A stretch of DNA of 20,541 bases, taken from Saccoglossus kowalevskii (Eukaryota > Hemichordata > Enteropneusta > Harrimaniidae). Under the pieces are notes generated by a model that was not told where the DNA came from, searched no databases, and worked only from the letters and a program-made list of their open reading frames with translations. Below are positions 1 to 9,292 of this stretch, piece after piece (the first letter of the stretch is position 1; each line of letters opens with the position of its first letter). The position numbers and the translations under genes are program-made. The stretch is from assembly GCF_000003605.2 (NCBI RefSeq), contig NW_003144127.1, positions 1-20,541 on the forward strand, given 5' to 3'.

Positions 1-33
1 TAGGAATGTAACACTCCTGAAAACAACTCTTCG
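1..33. other. Left array edge or degenerate flank
   Basis: Bases 1-16 do not match the unit, and 17-33 match only weakly. From about 34 onward (ATGTTACAGTCAGG, against ATGTCACTGTCAGG in the consensus) the repeat is clear. This is where the array starts, or where an outermost unit has decayed beyond recognition. Only 33 bases are available, so unique flank and decayed repeat cannot be told apart here. Confidence 0.6.
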
Positions 34-322
34 ATGTTACAGTCAGGTTCACTGTAACTTCTCAGTAGTATTCGCTTGACTTGAACGTCACTGTCAGGTT
101 CACTGTAACTTCTCAGTAGTGTTTGTATGTCTTGCACGTCACTATCAGGTTTACTGTAACTGTTTAGTAGTCTTCATGTGTCTTGAATATAACTATAAGG
201 TTCACTGTAATTTAGCAGTAGTATTCGCTCGTCTTCAGCGTCACTGTCAGGTTCACTGTAACTTCGCAGTTGTTTTTCCCTGTCTCCCATGTCACTGTCA
301 GGTTCACTGTAAATTCTCAGTA
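17..322. repeat. Divergent edge units (six)
   Basis: The six units start at 17, 68, 119, 170, 221 and 272. All keep the 51-bp phase but differ much more from the consensus than interior units do. Examples are TTGACTTGAACGTCAC at 75, TGTCTTGAATATAAC in the 170 unit, CTCGTCTTCAGCGTCAC in the 221 unit and GTTTTTCCCTG at 272. They carry several CpGs, where interior units have at most about one. All have TTCACTG (TTTACTG in one) where most interior units have TTCAGTG. High divergence next to the array end is typical of satellite edges, where unequal exchange homogenises poorly. I infer that these units preserve an older form of the unit. Confidence 0.8.
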
Positions 323-1086
323 GTATTCGCTTTTCTCCCATGTCACTGTCAGGTTCAGTGTAACTTCTCAGTAGTGTTTGCATGTCTTGCACATCACTGT
401 CAGATTCAGTGTAGTTTCTCAGTAGTGTTTGCATGTCTCCCATGTCATTATCAGGTTCAGTGTAACTTCTCAGTAGTGTATGCATGTCTTGCACATCACT
501 GTCAGATTCAGAGTAGTTTCTCAGTTGTATTCGCTTGTCTCCCATGTCACTGTCAGGTTCAGTGTAACTTCTCAGTTGTGTTTGCATGTCTCCCACGTCA
601 CTGTCAGATTTAGTGTAGTTTCTCAGTAGTATTCGCTTGTCTCCCATGTCACTGTCAGGTTCAGTGTAACTTCTCAGTTGTGTTTGCATGTCTCCCATGT
701 CACTGTCAGATTCAGTGTAGTTTCTCAGTAGTATTCGCTTGTCTCCCATGTCACTGTCAGGTTCAGTGTAACTTCTCAGTAGTGTTTGCATGTCTTACAC
801 ATCACTGTCAGATTCAGTGTAGTTTCTCAGTTGTGTTTGCATGTCTCCCATGTCACTGTCAGGTTCAGTGTAACTTTTCAGTAGTGTTTGCATGTCTTGC
901 ACATCACTGTCAGATTCAGTGTAGTTTCTCAGTAGTATTTGCATGTCTCCCAAGTCACTGTCAGTTCAGTGTAACTTCTCTGTAGTGTTTGCATGTCTTG
1001 AACATCACTGTCAGATTTCAGTGTAGTTTCTCAGTAGTATTTGCTTGTCTCCCATGTCACTGTCAGGTTAAGTGTGACTTCTCAGT
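119..1086. repeat. Edge-proximal segment, copy 1 of 3
   Basis: This segment recurs at 10619-11586 (offset 10,500) and at 16794-17761 (offset 16,675). It starts with four distinctive edge units (119, 170, 221, 272) and continues through a fixed order of ordinary units. These include a Q-to-stop variant (GTCTTACACATC at 792) and an isolated GATTTAG variant near 611. Private differences of this copy include CACTATCAGG at 139 and GTGTATGCATG at 476, where both other copies have CACTACCAGG and GTGTTTGCATG. Homology to the other copies ends around 1086, where the following units no longer match. Confidence 0.85.
752..768. other. Representative hairpin-capable inverted repeat of the unit
   Basis: CACTG (752-756), a 7-nt loop and CAGTG (764-768) form a perfect 5-bp inverted repeat. 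The flanking GT and AC can extend the stem to seven pairs across a two-base bulge. The same arrangement is present in most interior units and is kept in both dimer types, although their flanks differ. In the TTCACTG island units the right arm reads CACTG, so the inverted repeat is lost. A role is not shown. Such stems can stall replication and promote repeat instability. Confidence 0.5.
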
Positions 1087-1906
1087 AGTGTTTGCATGTC
1101 TTGCACATTACTGTCAGATTCAGTGTAGTTTCTCAGTAGTGTTCGCTTGTCTCCCATGTCACTGTCAGGTTCAGTGTAACTTATCAGTAGTGTTTGCATG
1201 TCTCCCATGTCACTGTCAGATTCAGTGTAGTTTCTCAGTTGTGTTTGCATGTCTCCCATGTCACTGTTAGGTTCAGTGTAACTTCTCAGTAGTGTTTGCA
1301 TGTCTTGCACATCACTGTCAGATTCAGTGTAGTTTCTCAGTTGTGTTTGCATGTCTCCCATGTCAATGTCAGGTTCAGTGTAAATTCTCAGTAGTGTTTG
1401 CATGTCTTGCACATCACTGTCACATTCAGTGTAGTTTCTCAGTAGTGTTTGCATGTCTCCCATGTCACTGTCAGGTTCAGTGTAACTTCTCAGTAGTGTT
1501 TGCATGTCTTGCACATCACTGTCAGATTCAGTGTAGTTTCTCAGTAGTATTCGCTTGTCTCCCATGTCACCACTGTCAGGTTAAGTGTGACTTCTCAGTA
1601 GTGTTTGCATGTCTCCCATGTCACTGTCAGATTCAGTGTAGTTTCTCAGTAGTATTCGCTTGTCTCCCATGTCACTGTCAGGTTCAGTGTAACATCTCAG
1701 TAGTGTTTGCATGTCTTGCACATCACTGTCTGTTTCAGTGTAGTTTCTCAGTAGTATTCGCTTGTCTCCCATGTCACTGTCAGGTTCAGTGTAACTTCTC
1801 AGTTGTGTTTGCATGTCTCCCATGTCACTGTCAGATTCAGTGTAGTTTCTCAGTAGTATTCACTTGTCTCCCATGTCACTGTCAGGTTCACTGTAAATTC
1901 TCAGTA
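782..1906. repeat. 1,326-bp-period duplication, copy 1
   Basis: This matches 2111-3232 unit for unit. Shared marks include GTCTTACACATC (792 and 2121), TTCTCTGTAG followed by TGTCTTGAACATC (about 974-1006 and 2307-2335), TGTTAGG (1266 and 2595) and ACATCTCAG followed by CTGTCTGTTTCAG (about 1692-1735 and 3018-3062). The offset is 1,329 bp to the left of a 3-nt insertion at 1570 (TCACCACTG) and 1,326 bp (26 units) to its right. The insertion occurred in this copy after the duplication. Confidence 0.85.
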
Positions 1907-2059
1907 GTATTCGCTTGTCTCCCATGTCACTGTCAGGTTCACTGTAAATTCTCAGTAGTATTCGCTTGTCTCCCATGTCACTGTAAGATTCAGTGTAACT
2001 TCTCAGTAGTATTTGCATGTCCCCCATGTCACTGTCAGGTTCAGTGTAACTTCTTAGTT
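1856..2059. repeat. TTCACTGTAAA island 1 (4 units)
   Basis: The island opens with TTCACTTG, has two TTCACTGTAAA units (1856, 1907), a CACTGTAAG unit (1958) and a unit with GTCCCCCATG closing in CTTAGTT (2009). It is the short island form. The next unit has GTTTGAATG, a feature shared only with the island at 13426. Confidence 0.88.
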
Positions 2060-2110
2060 GTGTTTGAATGTCTCCCATGTCACTGTCAGGTTCAGTGTAA
2101 CTTCTCAGTA

Positions 2111-3232
2111 GTGTTTGCATGTCTTACACATCACTGTCAGATTCAGTGTAGTTTCTCAGTTGTGTTTGCATGTCTCCCATGTCACTGTCAGGTTCAGTGT
2201 AACTTATCAGTAGTGTTTGCATGTCTTGCACATCACTGTCAGATTCAGTGTAGTTTCTCAGTAGTGTTTGCATGTCTCCCATGTCACTGTCAGGTTCAGT
2301 GTAACTTCTCTGTAGTGTTTGCATGTCTTGAACATCACTGTCAGATTCAGTGTAGTTTCTCAGTAGTATTTGCTTGTCTCCCATGTCACTGTCAGGTTAA
2401 GTGTGACTTCTCAGTAGTGTTTGCATGTCTTGCACATCACTGTCAGATTCAGTGTAGTTTCTCAGTAGTGTTCGCTGGTCTCCCATGTCACTGTCAGGTT
2501 CAGTGTAACTTATCAGTAGTGTTTGCATGTCTCCCATGTCACTGTCAGATTCAGTGTAGTTTCTCAGTTGTGTTTGCATGTCTCCCATGTCACTGTTAGG
2601 TTCAGTGTAACTTCTCAGTAGTGTTTGCATGTCTTGCACATCACTGTCAGATTCAGTGTAGTTTCTCAGTTGTGTTTGCATGTCTCCCATGTCACTGTCA
2701 GGTTCAGTGTAACTTCTCAGTAGTGTTTGCATGTCTTGCACATCACTGTCAGATTCAGTGTAGTTTCTCAGTAGTGTTTGCATGTCTCCCATGTCACTGT
2801 CAGGTTCAGTGTAACTTCTCAGTAGTGTTTGCATGTCTTGCACATCACTGTCAGATTCAGTGTAGTTTCTCAGTAGTATTCGCTTGTCTCCCATGTCACT
2901 GTCAGGTTAAGTGTGACTTCTCAGTTATGTTTGCATGTCTCCCATGTCACTGTCAGATTCAGTGTAGTTTCTCAGTAGTATTCGCTTGTCTCCCATGTCA
3001 CTGTCAGGTTCAGTGTAACATCTCAGTAGTGTTTGCATGTCTTGCACATCACTGTCTGTTTCAGTATAGTTTCTCAGTAGTATTCGCTTGTCTCCCATGT
3101 CACTGTCAGGTTCAGTGTAACTTCTCAGTTGTGTTTGCATGTCTCCCATGTCACTGTCAGATTCAGTGTAGTTTCTCAGTAGTATTCACTTGTCTCCCAT
3201 GTCACTGTCAGGTTCACTGTAAATTCTCAGTA
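2111..3232. repeat. 1,326-bp-period duplication, copy 2
   Basis: This is the right-hand partner of 782-1906. It lacks the 3-nt insertion and the two compensating 1-nt changes seen at 963 and 1014 in copy 1. It ends inside the variant island that starts at 3182, where the next unit (3233, with CGCTAGTC) no longer corresponds to copy 1. Confidence 0.85.
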
Positions 3233-3385
3233 GTATTCGCTAGTCTCCCATGTCACTGTCAGATTCACTGTAAATTCTCTGTAGTATTCGCTTGTCTCCC
3301 ATGTCACTGTCAGGTTCACTGTAAATTCTCAGTAGTATTCGCATGTCTCCCATGTCAATGTAAGATTCAGTGTAACTTCTCAGTA
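3182..3385. repeat. TTCACTGTAAA island 2 (4 units)
   Basis: Units at 3182, 3233 (CGCTAGTC, TTCTCTGTA), 3284 and 3335 (CGCATG, CAATGTAAG). It lacks the CTTAGTT and CCCATTTC units seen in the full six-unit form. It is duplicated at 5064. Confidence 0.88.
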
Positions 3386-3589
3386 GTATTCGCATGTCTC
3401 CCATGTCACTGTCAGGTTCAGTGTAGTTTCTCAGTAGTGTTTGCATGTCTCCCATGTCACTGTCAGGTTCAGTGTAACTTCTCAGTAGTGTTTGCATGTC
3501 TTGCACATCACTGTCAGATTCAGTGTAGTTTCTCAGTAGTATTCGCTTGTCTCCCATGTCACTGTCAGGTTAAGTGTAACATCTCAGTT

Positions 3590-3635
3590 GTGTTTGCATG
3601 TCTCCCACTGTCAGACTCAGTGTAGTTTCTCAGTA
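3590..3635. repeat. 46-bp deleted unit, copy 1
   Basis: CTCCCACTGTCAG replaces CTCCCATGTCACTGTCAG, a 5-bp loss in the middle of the unit. The left neighbour carries TTAAGTGTAACATCTCAG. The identical deletion recurs at 5472-5517 and 18630-18675, so it was copied by duplication and did not arise three times. It shifts both open frames. Confidence 0.9.
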
Positions 3636-3941
3636 GTATTCGCTTGTCTCCCATGTCACTGTCAGGTTCAGTGTAACTTCTCAGTAGTGTTTGCATGTCT
3701 TGCACATCACTGTCAGATTCAGTGTAGTTTCTCAGTAGTGTTTGCATGTCTCCCATATCACTCTCAGGTTCAGTGTAACTTCTCAGTAGTGTTTGCATGT
3801 TTTGCACATCACTGTCAGTTTCAGTGTAGTTTCTCAGTAGTATTCGCTTGTCTCCCATGTCACTGTCAGGTTCAGTGTAACTTCTCAGTAGTGTTTGCAT
3901 GTCTCCCATGTCACTGTCAGATTCAGTGTAGTTTCTCAGTA

Positions 3942-4298
3942 GTATTCACTTGTCTCCCATGTCACTGTCAGGTTCACTGTAAATTCTCAGTAGTATTCGC
4001 TTGTCTCCCATGTCACTGTCAGGTTCACTGTAAATTCTCAGTAGTATTCGCTTGTCTCCCATGTCACTGTCAGGTTCACTGTAAATTCTCTGTAGTATTC
4101 GCTTGTCTCCCATGTCACTGTCAGGTTCACTGTAAATTATCAGTAGTATTCGCTTGTCTCCCATGTCATTGTAAGATTCAGTGTAACTTCTCAGTAGTAT
4201 TCGCATGTCTCCCATGTCACTGTCAGGTTCAGTGTAACTTCTTAGTTGTGTTTGCATGTCTCCCATTTCACTGTCAGGTTCAGTGTAACATCTCAGTA
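3942..4298. repeat. TTCACTGTAAA island 3 (7 units, longest)
   Basis: Four TTCACTGTAAA units (3942, 3993, 4044 with TTCTCTGTA, 4095 with TTATCAGTA), then CATTGTAAG (4146), a CGCATG unit closing in CTTAGTT (4197) and a CCCATTTC unit with AACATCTC (4248). This is the fullest version of the island order. Confidence 0.9.
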
Positions 4299-5063
4299 GT
4301 GTTTGCATGTCTTGCACATCACTGTCAGATTCAGTGTAGTTTCTCAGTAGTGTTTGCATGTCTCCCATGTCACTGTCAGGTTCAGTGTAACTTCTCAGTA
4401 GTGTTTGCAGGTTTTGCACATCACTGTCAGATTCAGTGTAGTTTCTCAGTAGTATTCGCTTGTCTCCTATGTCACTGTCAGGTTAAGTGTAACATCTCAG
4501 TAGTGTTTGCATGTCTCCCATGTCACTGTCAGATTCAGTGTAGTTTCTCAGTAGTATTCGCTTGTCTCCCATGTCACTGTCTGGTTCAGTGTAACTTCTC
4601 AGTTGTGTTTGCATGTTTCCCATGTCACTGTCAGATTCAGTGTAGTTTCTCAGTAGTATTCGCTTGTCTCCCATGTCACTGTCAGGTTCAGTGTAACTTC
4701 TCAGTAGTGTTTTCATGTCTTGCACATCACTGTCAGATTCAGTGTAGTTTCTCAGTAGTGTTTGCATGTCTCCCATGTCACTGTCAGGTTCAGTGTAACT
4801 TCTCAGTAGTGTTTGCATGTCTTGCACATCACTGTCAGTTTCAGTGTAGTTTCTCAGTAGTATTCGCTTGTCTCCCATGTCACTGTCAGGTTCAGTGTAA
4901 CTTCTCAGTAGTGTTTGCATGTCTTGCACATCACTGTCAGTTTCAGTGCAGTTTCTCAGTAGTATTCGCTTGTCTCCCATGTCACTGTCAGGTTCAGTGT
5001 AACTTCTGAGTTGTGTTTGCATGTCTCCCATGTCACTGTCAGATTCAGTGTAGTTTCTCAGTA

Positions 5064-5267
5064 GTATTCACGTGTCTCCCATGTCACTGTCAGGTTCACT
5101 GTAAATTCTCAGTAGTATTCGCTAGTCTCCCATGTCACTGTCAGATTCACTGTAAATTCTCTGTAGTATTCGCTTGTCTCCCATGTCACTGTCAGGTTCA
5201 CAGTAAATTCTCAGTAGTATTCGCTTGTCTCCCATGTCAATGTAAGATTCAGTGTAACTTCTCAGTA
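5064..5267. repeat. TTCACTGTAAA island 4 (4 units)
   Basis: Copy of the island at 3182, 1,882 bp further on. It opens with TTCACGTG, has CGCTAGTC at 5115, CACAGTAAA in the 5166 unit and CAATGTAAG in the 5217 unit. Confidence 0.88.
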
Positions 5268-5471
5268 GTATTCGCATGTCTCCCATGTCACTGTCAGGTT
5301 CAGTGTAGTTTCTCAGTAGTGTTTGCATGTCTCCCATGTCACTGTCAGGTTCAGTGTAACTTCTCAGTAGTGTTTGCATGTCTTGCACATCACTGTCAGA
5401 TTCAGTGTAGTTTCTCAGTAGTATTCGCTTGTCTCCCATGTCACTGTCAGATTAAGTGTAACATCTCAGTT

Positions 5472-5517
5472 GTGTTTGCATGTCTCCCACTGTCAGACTC
5501 AGTGTAGTTTCTCAGTA
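5472..5517. repeat. 46-bp deleted unit, copy 2
   Basis: Same 5-bp loss as in 3590-3635, also with the private CAGACTCAG. It lies exactly 1,882 bp downstream, as expected from the duplication 3131-4043 / 5013-5925. Confidence 0.9.
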
Positions 5518-5823
5518 GTATTCGCTTGTCTCCCATGTCACTGTCAGGTTCAGTGTAACTTCTCAGTAGTGTTTGCATGTCTTGCACATCACTGTCAGAT
5601 TCAGTGTAGTTTCTCAGTAGTGTTTGCATGTCTCCCATATCACTGTCAGGTTCAGTGTAACTTCTCAGTAGTGTTTGCATGTCTTGCACATCACTGTCAG
5701 TTTCAGTGTAGTTTCTCAGTAGTATTCGCTTGTCTCCCATGTCACTGTCAGGTTCAGTGTAACTTCTCAGTAGTGTTTGCATGTCTCCCATGTCACTGTC
5801 AGATTCAGTGTAGTTTCTCAGTA

Positions 5824-5925
5824 GTATTCACTTGTCTCCCATGCCACTGTCAGGTTCACTGTAAATTCTCAGTAGTATTCGCTTGTCTCCCATGTCACTG
5901 TCAGGTTCACTGTAAATTCTCAGTA
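5824..5925. repeat. TTCACTGTAAA island 5 (2 units)
   Basis: Only two TTCACTGTAAA units, the first with ATGCCACTG, followed directly by ordinary GATTCAGTGTAAC and CGCATG units. It is a shortened form that resembles the island at 19084. Confidence 0.85.
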
Positions 5926-8900
5926 GTATTCGCTTGTCTCCCATGTCACTGTCAGATTCAGTGTAACTTCTCAGTAGTATTCGCATGTCTCCCATGTCAC
6001 TGTCAGGTTCAGTGTAACTTCTCAGTAGTGTTTGCATGTCTTGCACATCACTGTCAGATTCAGTGTAGTTTCTCAGTAGTATTCGCTTGTCTCCCATGTC
6101 ACTGTCAGGTTAAGTGTGACTTCTCAGTAGTGTTTGCATGTCTCCCATGTCACTGTCAGATTCAGTGTAGTTTCTCAGTAGTATTCGCTTGTCTCCCATG
6201 TCACTGTCAGGTTCAGTGTAACTTCTCAGTTGTGTTTGCATGTCTCCCATGTCACTGTCAGATTCAGTGTAGTTTCTCAGTAGTATTCGCTTGTCCCCCA
6301 TGTCACTGTTAGGTTCAGTGTAACTTCTCAGTAGTGTTTGCATGTCTTGCACATCACTGTCAGATTCAGTGTAGTTTCTCAGTAGTGTTTGCATGTCTCC
6401 CATGTCACTGTCAGGTTCAGTGTAACTTCTCAGTAGTGTTTGCATGTCTTGCACATCGCTGTCAGATTCAGTGTAGTTTCTCAGTAGTGTTCGCTTGTCT
6501 CCCATGTCACTGTCAGTTTCAGTGTAACTTATCAGTAGTGTTTGCATGTCTCCCATGTCACTGTCAGATTCAGTGTAGTTTCTCAGTTGTGTTTGCATGT
6601 CTCCCATGTCACTGTCAGGTTCAGTGTAACTTCTCAGTAGTGTTTGCATGTCTTGCACATCACTGTCAGATTCAGTGTAGTTTCTCAGTATTATTCGCTT
6701 GTCTCCCATGTCACTGTCAGTTTCAGTGTAACTTCTCAGTAGTGTTTGCATGTCTCCCATGTCACTGTCAGATTCAGTGTAGTTTCTCAGTAGTATTCGC
6801 TTGTCTCCCATGTCACTGTCAGGTTCAGTGTAACTTCTCAGTAGTGTTTGCATGTCTTACACATCACTGTCAGATTCAGTGTAGTTTCTCAGTTGTGTTT
6901 GCATGTCTCCCATGTCACTGTCAGGTTCAGTGTAACTTATCAGTAGTGTTTGCATGTCTTGCACATCACTGTCAGATTCAGTGTAGTTTCTCAGTTGTGT
7001 TTGCATGTCTCCCATGTCACTGTCAGATTCAGTGTAGTTTCTCAGTAGTATTCGCTTGTCTCCCATGTCACTGTCAGGTTCAGTGTAACTTCTCAGTTGT
7101 GTTTGCATGTCTCCCATGTCCCTGTCATATTCAGTGTAGTTTCTCAGTAGTATTCGCTTGTCTTCCATGTCACTGTCAGGTTAAGTGTAACCTCTCAGTA
7201 GTGTTTGCATGTCTTGCACATCACTGTCAGATTCAGTGTAGTTTCTCAGTAGTGTTTGCATGTCTCCCATGTCACTGTCAGGTTCAGTGTAACTTCTCAG
7301 TAGTGTTTGCATGTCTTGCACATCACTGTCAGATTCAGTGTAGTTTCTCAGTAGTGTTCGCTTGTCTCCCATGTCACTGTCAGGTTCAGTGTAACTTATC
7401 AGTAGTGTTTGCATGTCTCCCATGTCACTGTCAGATTCAGTGTAGTTTCTCAGTTGTGTTTGCATGTCTCCCATGTCACTGTCAGGTTCAGTGTAACTTC
7501 TCAGTAGTGTTTGCATGTCTTGCACATCACTGTCAGATTCAGTGTAGTTTCTCAGTTGTGTTTGCATGTCTCCCATGTCACTGTCAGGTTCAGTGTAACT
7601 TCTCAGTAGTGTTTGCATGTCTTGCACATCACTGTCAGATTCAGTGTAGTTTCTCAGTAGTGTTTGCATGTCTCCCATGTCACTGTCAGGTTCAGTGTAA
7701 CTTCTCAGTAGTGTTTGCATGTCTTGCACATCACTGTCAGATTCAGTGTAGTTTCTCAGTAGTATTCGCTTGTCTCCCATGTCACTGTCAGGTTAAGTGT
7801 GACTTCTCAGTAGTGTTTGCATGTCTCCCATGTCACTGTCAGATTCAGTGTAGTTTCTCAGTAGTATTCGCTTGTCTCCCATGTCACTGTCAGGTTCAGT
7901 GTAACTTCTCAGTTGTGTTTGCATGTCTCCCATGTCACTGTCAGATTCAGTGTAGTTTCTCAGTAGTATTCGCTTGTCTCCCATGTCACTGTCAGGTTCA
8001 GTGTAACTTCTCAGTAGTGTTTGCATGTCTTGCACATCACTGTCAGATTCAGTGTAGTTTCTCAGTAGTGTTTGCATGTCTCCCATGTCACTGTCAGGTT
8101 CAGTGTAACTTCTCAGTAGTGTTTGCATGTCTTGCACATCACTGTCAGATTCAGTGTAGTTTCTCAGTAGTATTCGCTTGTCTCCCATGTCACTGTCAGG
8201 TTAAGTGTGACTTCTCAGTAGTGTTTGCATGTCTCCCATGTCACTGTCAGATTTAATGTAGTTTCTCAGTTGTGTTTGCATGTCTCCCATGTCACTGTCA
8301 GGTTCAGTGTAACTTCTCAGTAGTGTTTGCATGTCTTGCACATCACTGTCAGATTCAGTGTAGTTTCTCAGTAGTGTTTGCATGTCTCCCATGTCACTGT
8401 CAGGTTCAGTGTAACTTCTCAGTAGTGTTTGCATGTCTTGCACATCACTGTCAGATTCAGTGTAGTATCTCAGTAGTATTCGCTTGTCTCCCATGTCACT
8501 GTCAGGTTAAGTGTGACTTCTCAGTAGTGTTTGCATGTCTCCCATGTCACTGTCAGATTTAGTGTTGTTTCTCAGTTGTGTTTGCATGTCTCCCATGTCA
8601 CTGTCAGGTTCAGTGTAACTTCTCAGTAGTGTTTGCATGTCTTGCACATCACTGTCAGATTCAGTGTAGTTTCTCAGTAGTATTCGCTTGTCTCCCATGT
8701 CACTGTCAGGTTAAGTGTGACTTCTCAGTAGTGTTTGCATGTCTCCCATGTCACTGTCAGATTTAGTGTAGTTTCTCAGTTGTGTTTGCATGTCTCCCAT
8801 GTCACTGTCAGGTTCAGTGTAACTTCTCAGTAGTGTTTGCATGTCTTGCACATCACTGTCAGTTTCAGTGTAGTTTCTCAGTAGTATTCGCTTGTCTCCC

Positions 8901-8985
8901 ATGTCACTGTCAGGTTCAGTGTAACTTCTGAGTTGTGTTTGTATGTCTCCCATGTCACTGTCAGATTCAGTGTAGTTTCTCAGTA
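5926..8985. repeat. Homogeneous 102-bp dimer zone
   Basis: Sixty 51-bp units with no change in length. Units ending GGTTCAG..AAC and units ending GATTCAG..AGT alternate almost throughout, so the effective repeat is a 102-bp dimer. Many adjacent dimers are identical or differ at one or two sites, the least diverged part of the window. No TTCACTGTAAA island interrupts it. This suggests recent amplification. The longest stop-free + frame of the window (6334-8256, 640 codons) lies here simply because few variants have accumulated. Confidence 0.8.
7791..8914. repeat. Local ladder marked by GGTTAAGTGTGAC
   Basis: The rare variant GGTTAAGTGTGAC occurs at 7791, 8199, 8505 and 8709, with spacings of 408, 306 and 204 bp (8, 6 and 4 units). 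A related GGTTAAGTGTAAC at 7179 lies 612 bp (12 units) to the left. Each of the last three is followed by a unit with GATTTA (8251, 8557, 8761). Successive blocks share order but lose one dimer per step. This is what repeated out-of-register exchange by whole dimers would leave. Confidence 0.75.
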
Positions 8986-9292
8986 GTATTCACTTGTCTC
9001 CCATGTCACTGTCAGGTTCACTGTAAATTCTCAGTAGTATTCGCTTGTCTCCCATGTCACTGTCAGGTTCACTGTAAAATTCTCTGTAATATTCGCTTGT
9101 CTCCCATGTCACTGTCAGGTTCACTGTAAATTCTCAGTAGTATTCGCTTGTCTCCCATGTCAATGTAAGATTCAGTGTAACTTCTCAGTAGTATTCGCAT
9201 GTCTCCCATGTCACTGTCAGGTTCAGTGTAACTTCTTAGTTGTGTTTGCATGTCTCCCATTTCACTGTCAGGTTCAGTGTAACATCTCAGTA
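8986..9292. repeat. TTCACTGTAAA island 6 (6 units)
   Basis: Six-unit form in the order TTCACTTG, TTCTCTGTA, TTCACTGTAAA, CAATGTAAG, CGCATG with CTTAGTT, and CCCATTTC with AACATCTC. The second unit is 52 bp (an extra A at 9079) and the third begins ATATTCGC. Confidence 0.9.

Larger units (their letters stand above)
3131..4043. repeat. 1,882-bp-period duplication, copy 1
   Basis: This matches 5013-5925 at an offset of 1,882 bp (37 units minus 5). Shared rare marks are CGCTAGTC (3239 and 5121), GATTCACTGTAAATTCTCTG (about 3262 and 5144), the run TTAAGTGTAACATCTCAG (3570 and 5452), the 46-bp deleted unit with CAGACTCAG, and CCCATATCAC (3751 and 5633). It includes the five-unit-type order of the island at 3182 and the first two units of the island at 3942. 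Confidence 0.88.
5013..5925. repeat. 1,882-bp-period duplication, copy 2
   Basis: This is the partner of 3131-4043. Differences from copy 1 include TTCACGTG at 5067 (a new CpG), CACAGTAAA in the 5166 unit and ATGCCACTG in the 5824 unit. Homology stops where copy 1 has further TTCACTGTAAA units (4044, 4095) and this copy returns to ordinary units at 5926. Confidence 0.88.

Noticed and set aside
68-271. CRE/ATF-like ACGTCAC sites in edge units
   Set aside because: Only half-site matches, present because CpGs survive there. No promoter context or conserved arrangement.
174-791. Possible C-terminal exon of a repeat protein on - (ends IQDT then a stop at 171-173)
   Set aside because: The divergent units could look like a terminal domain, but the same ending occurs at 10674 and 16849 with more repeat beyond it. 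It is better explained as duplicated array-edge sequence.
6334-8256. 640-codon open frame on + encoding a Cys-rich 17-residue repeat, and similar + frames elsewhere
   Set aside because: It is open only because the 51-bp consensus has no stop in this frame. It begins and ends at random unit variants, has no non-repeat domain, signal peptide or start context, and equivalent frames elsewhere are cut by inherited stops and frameshifts.
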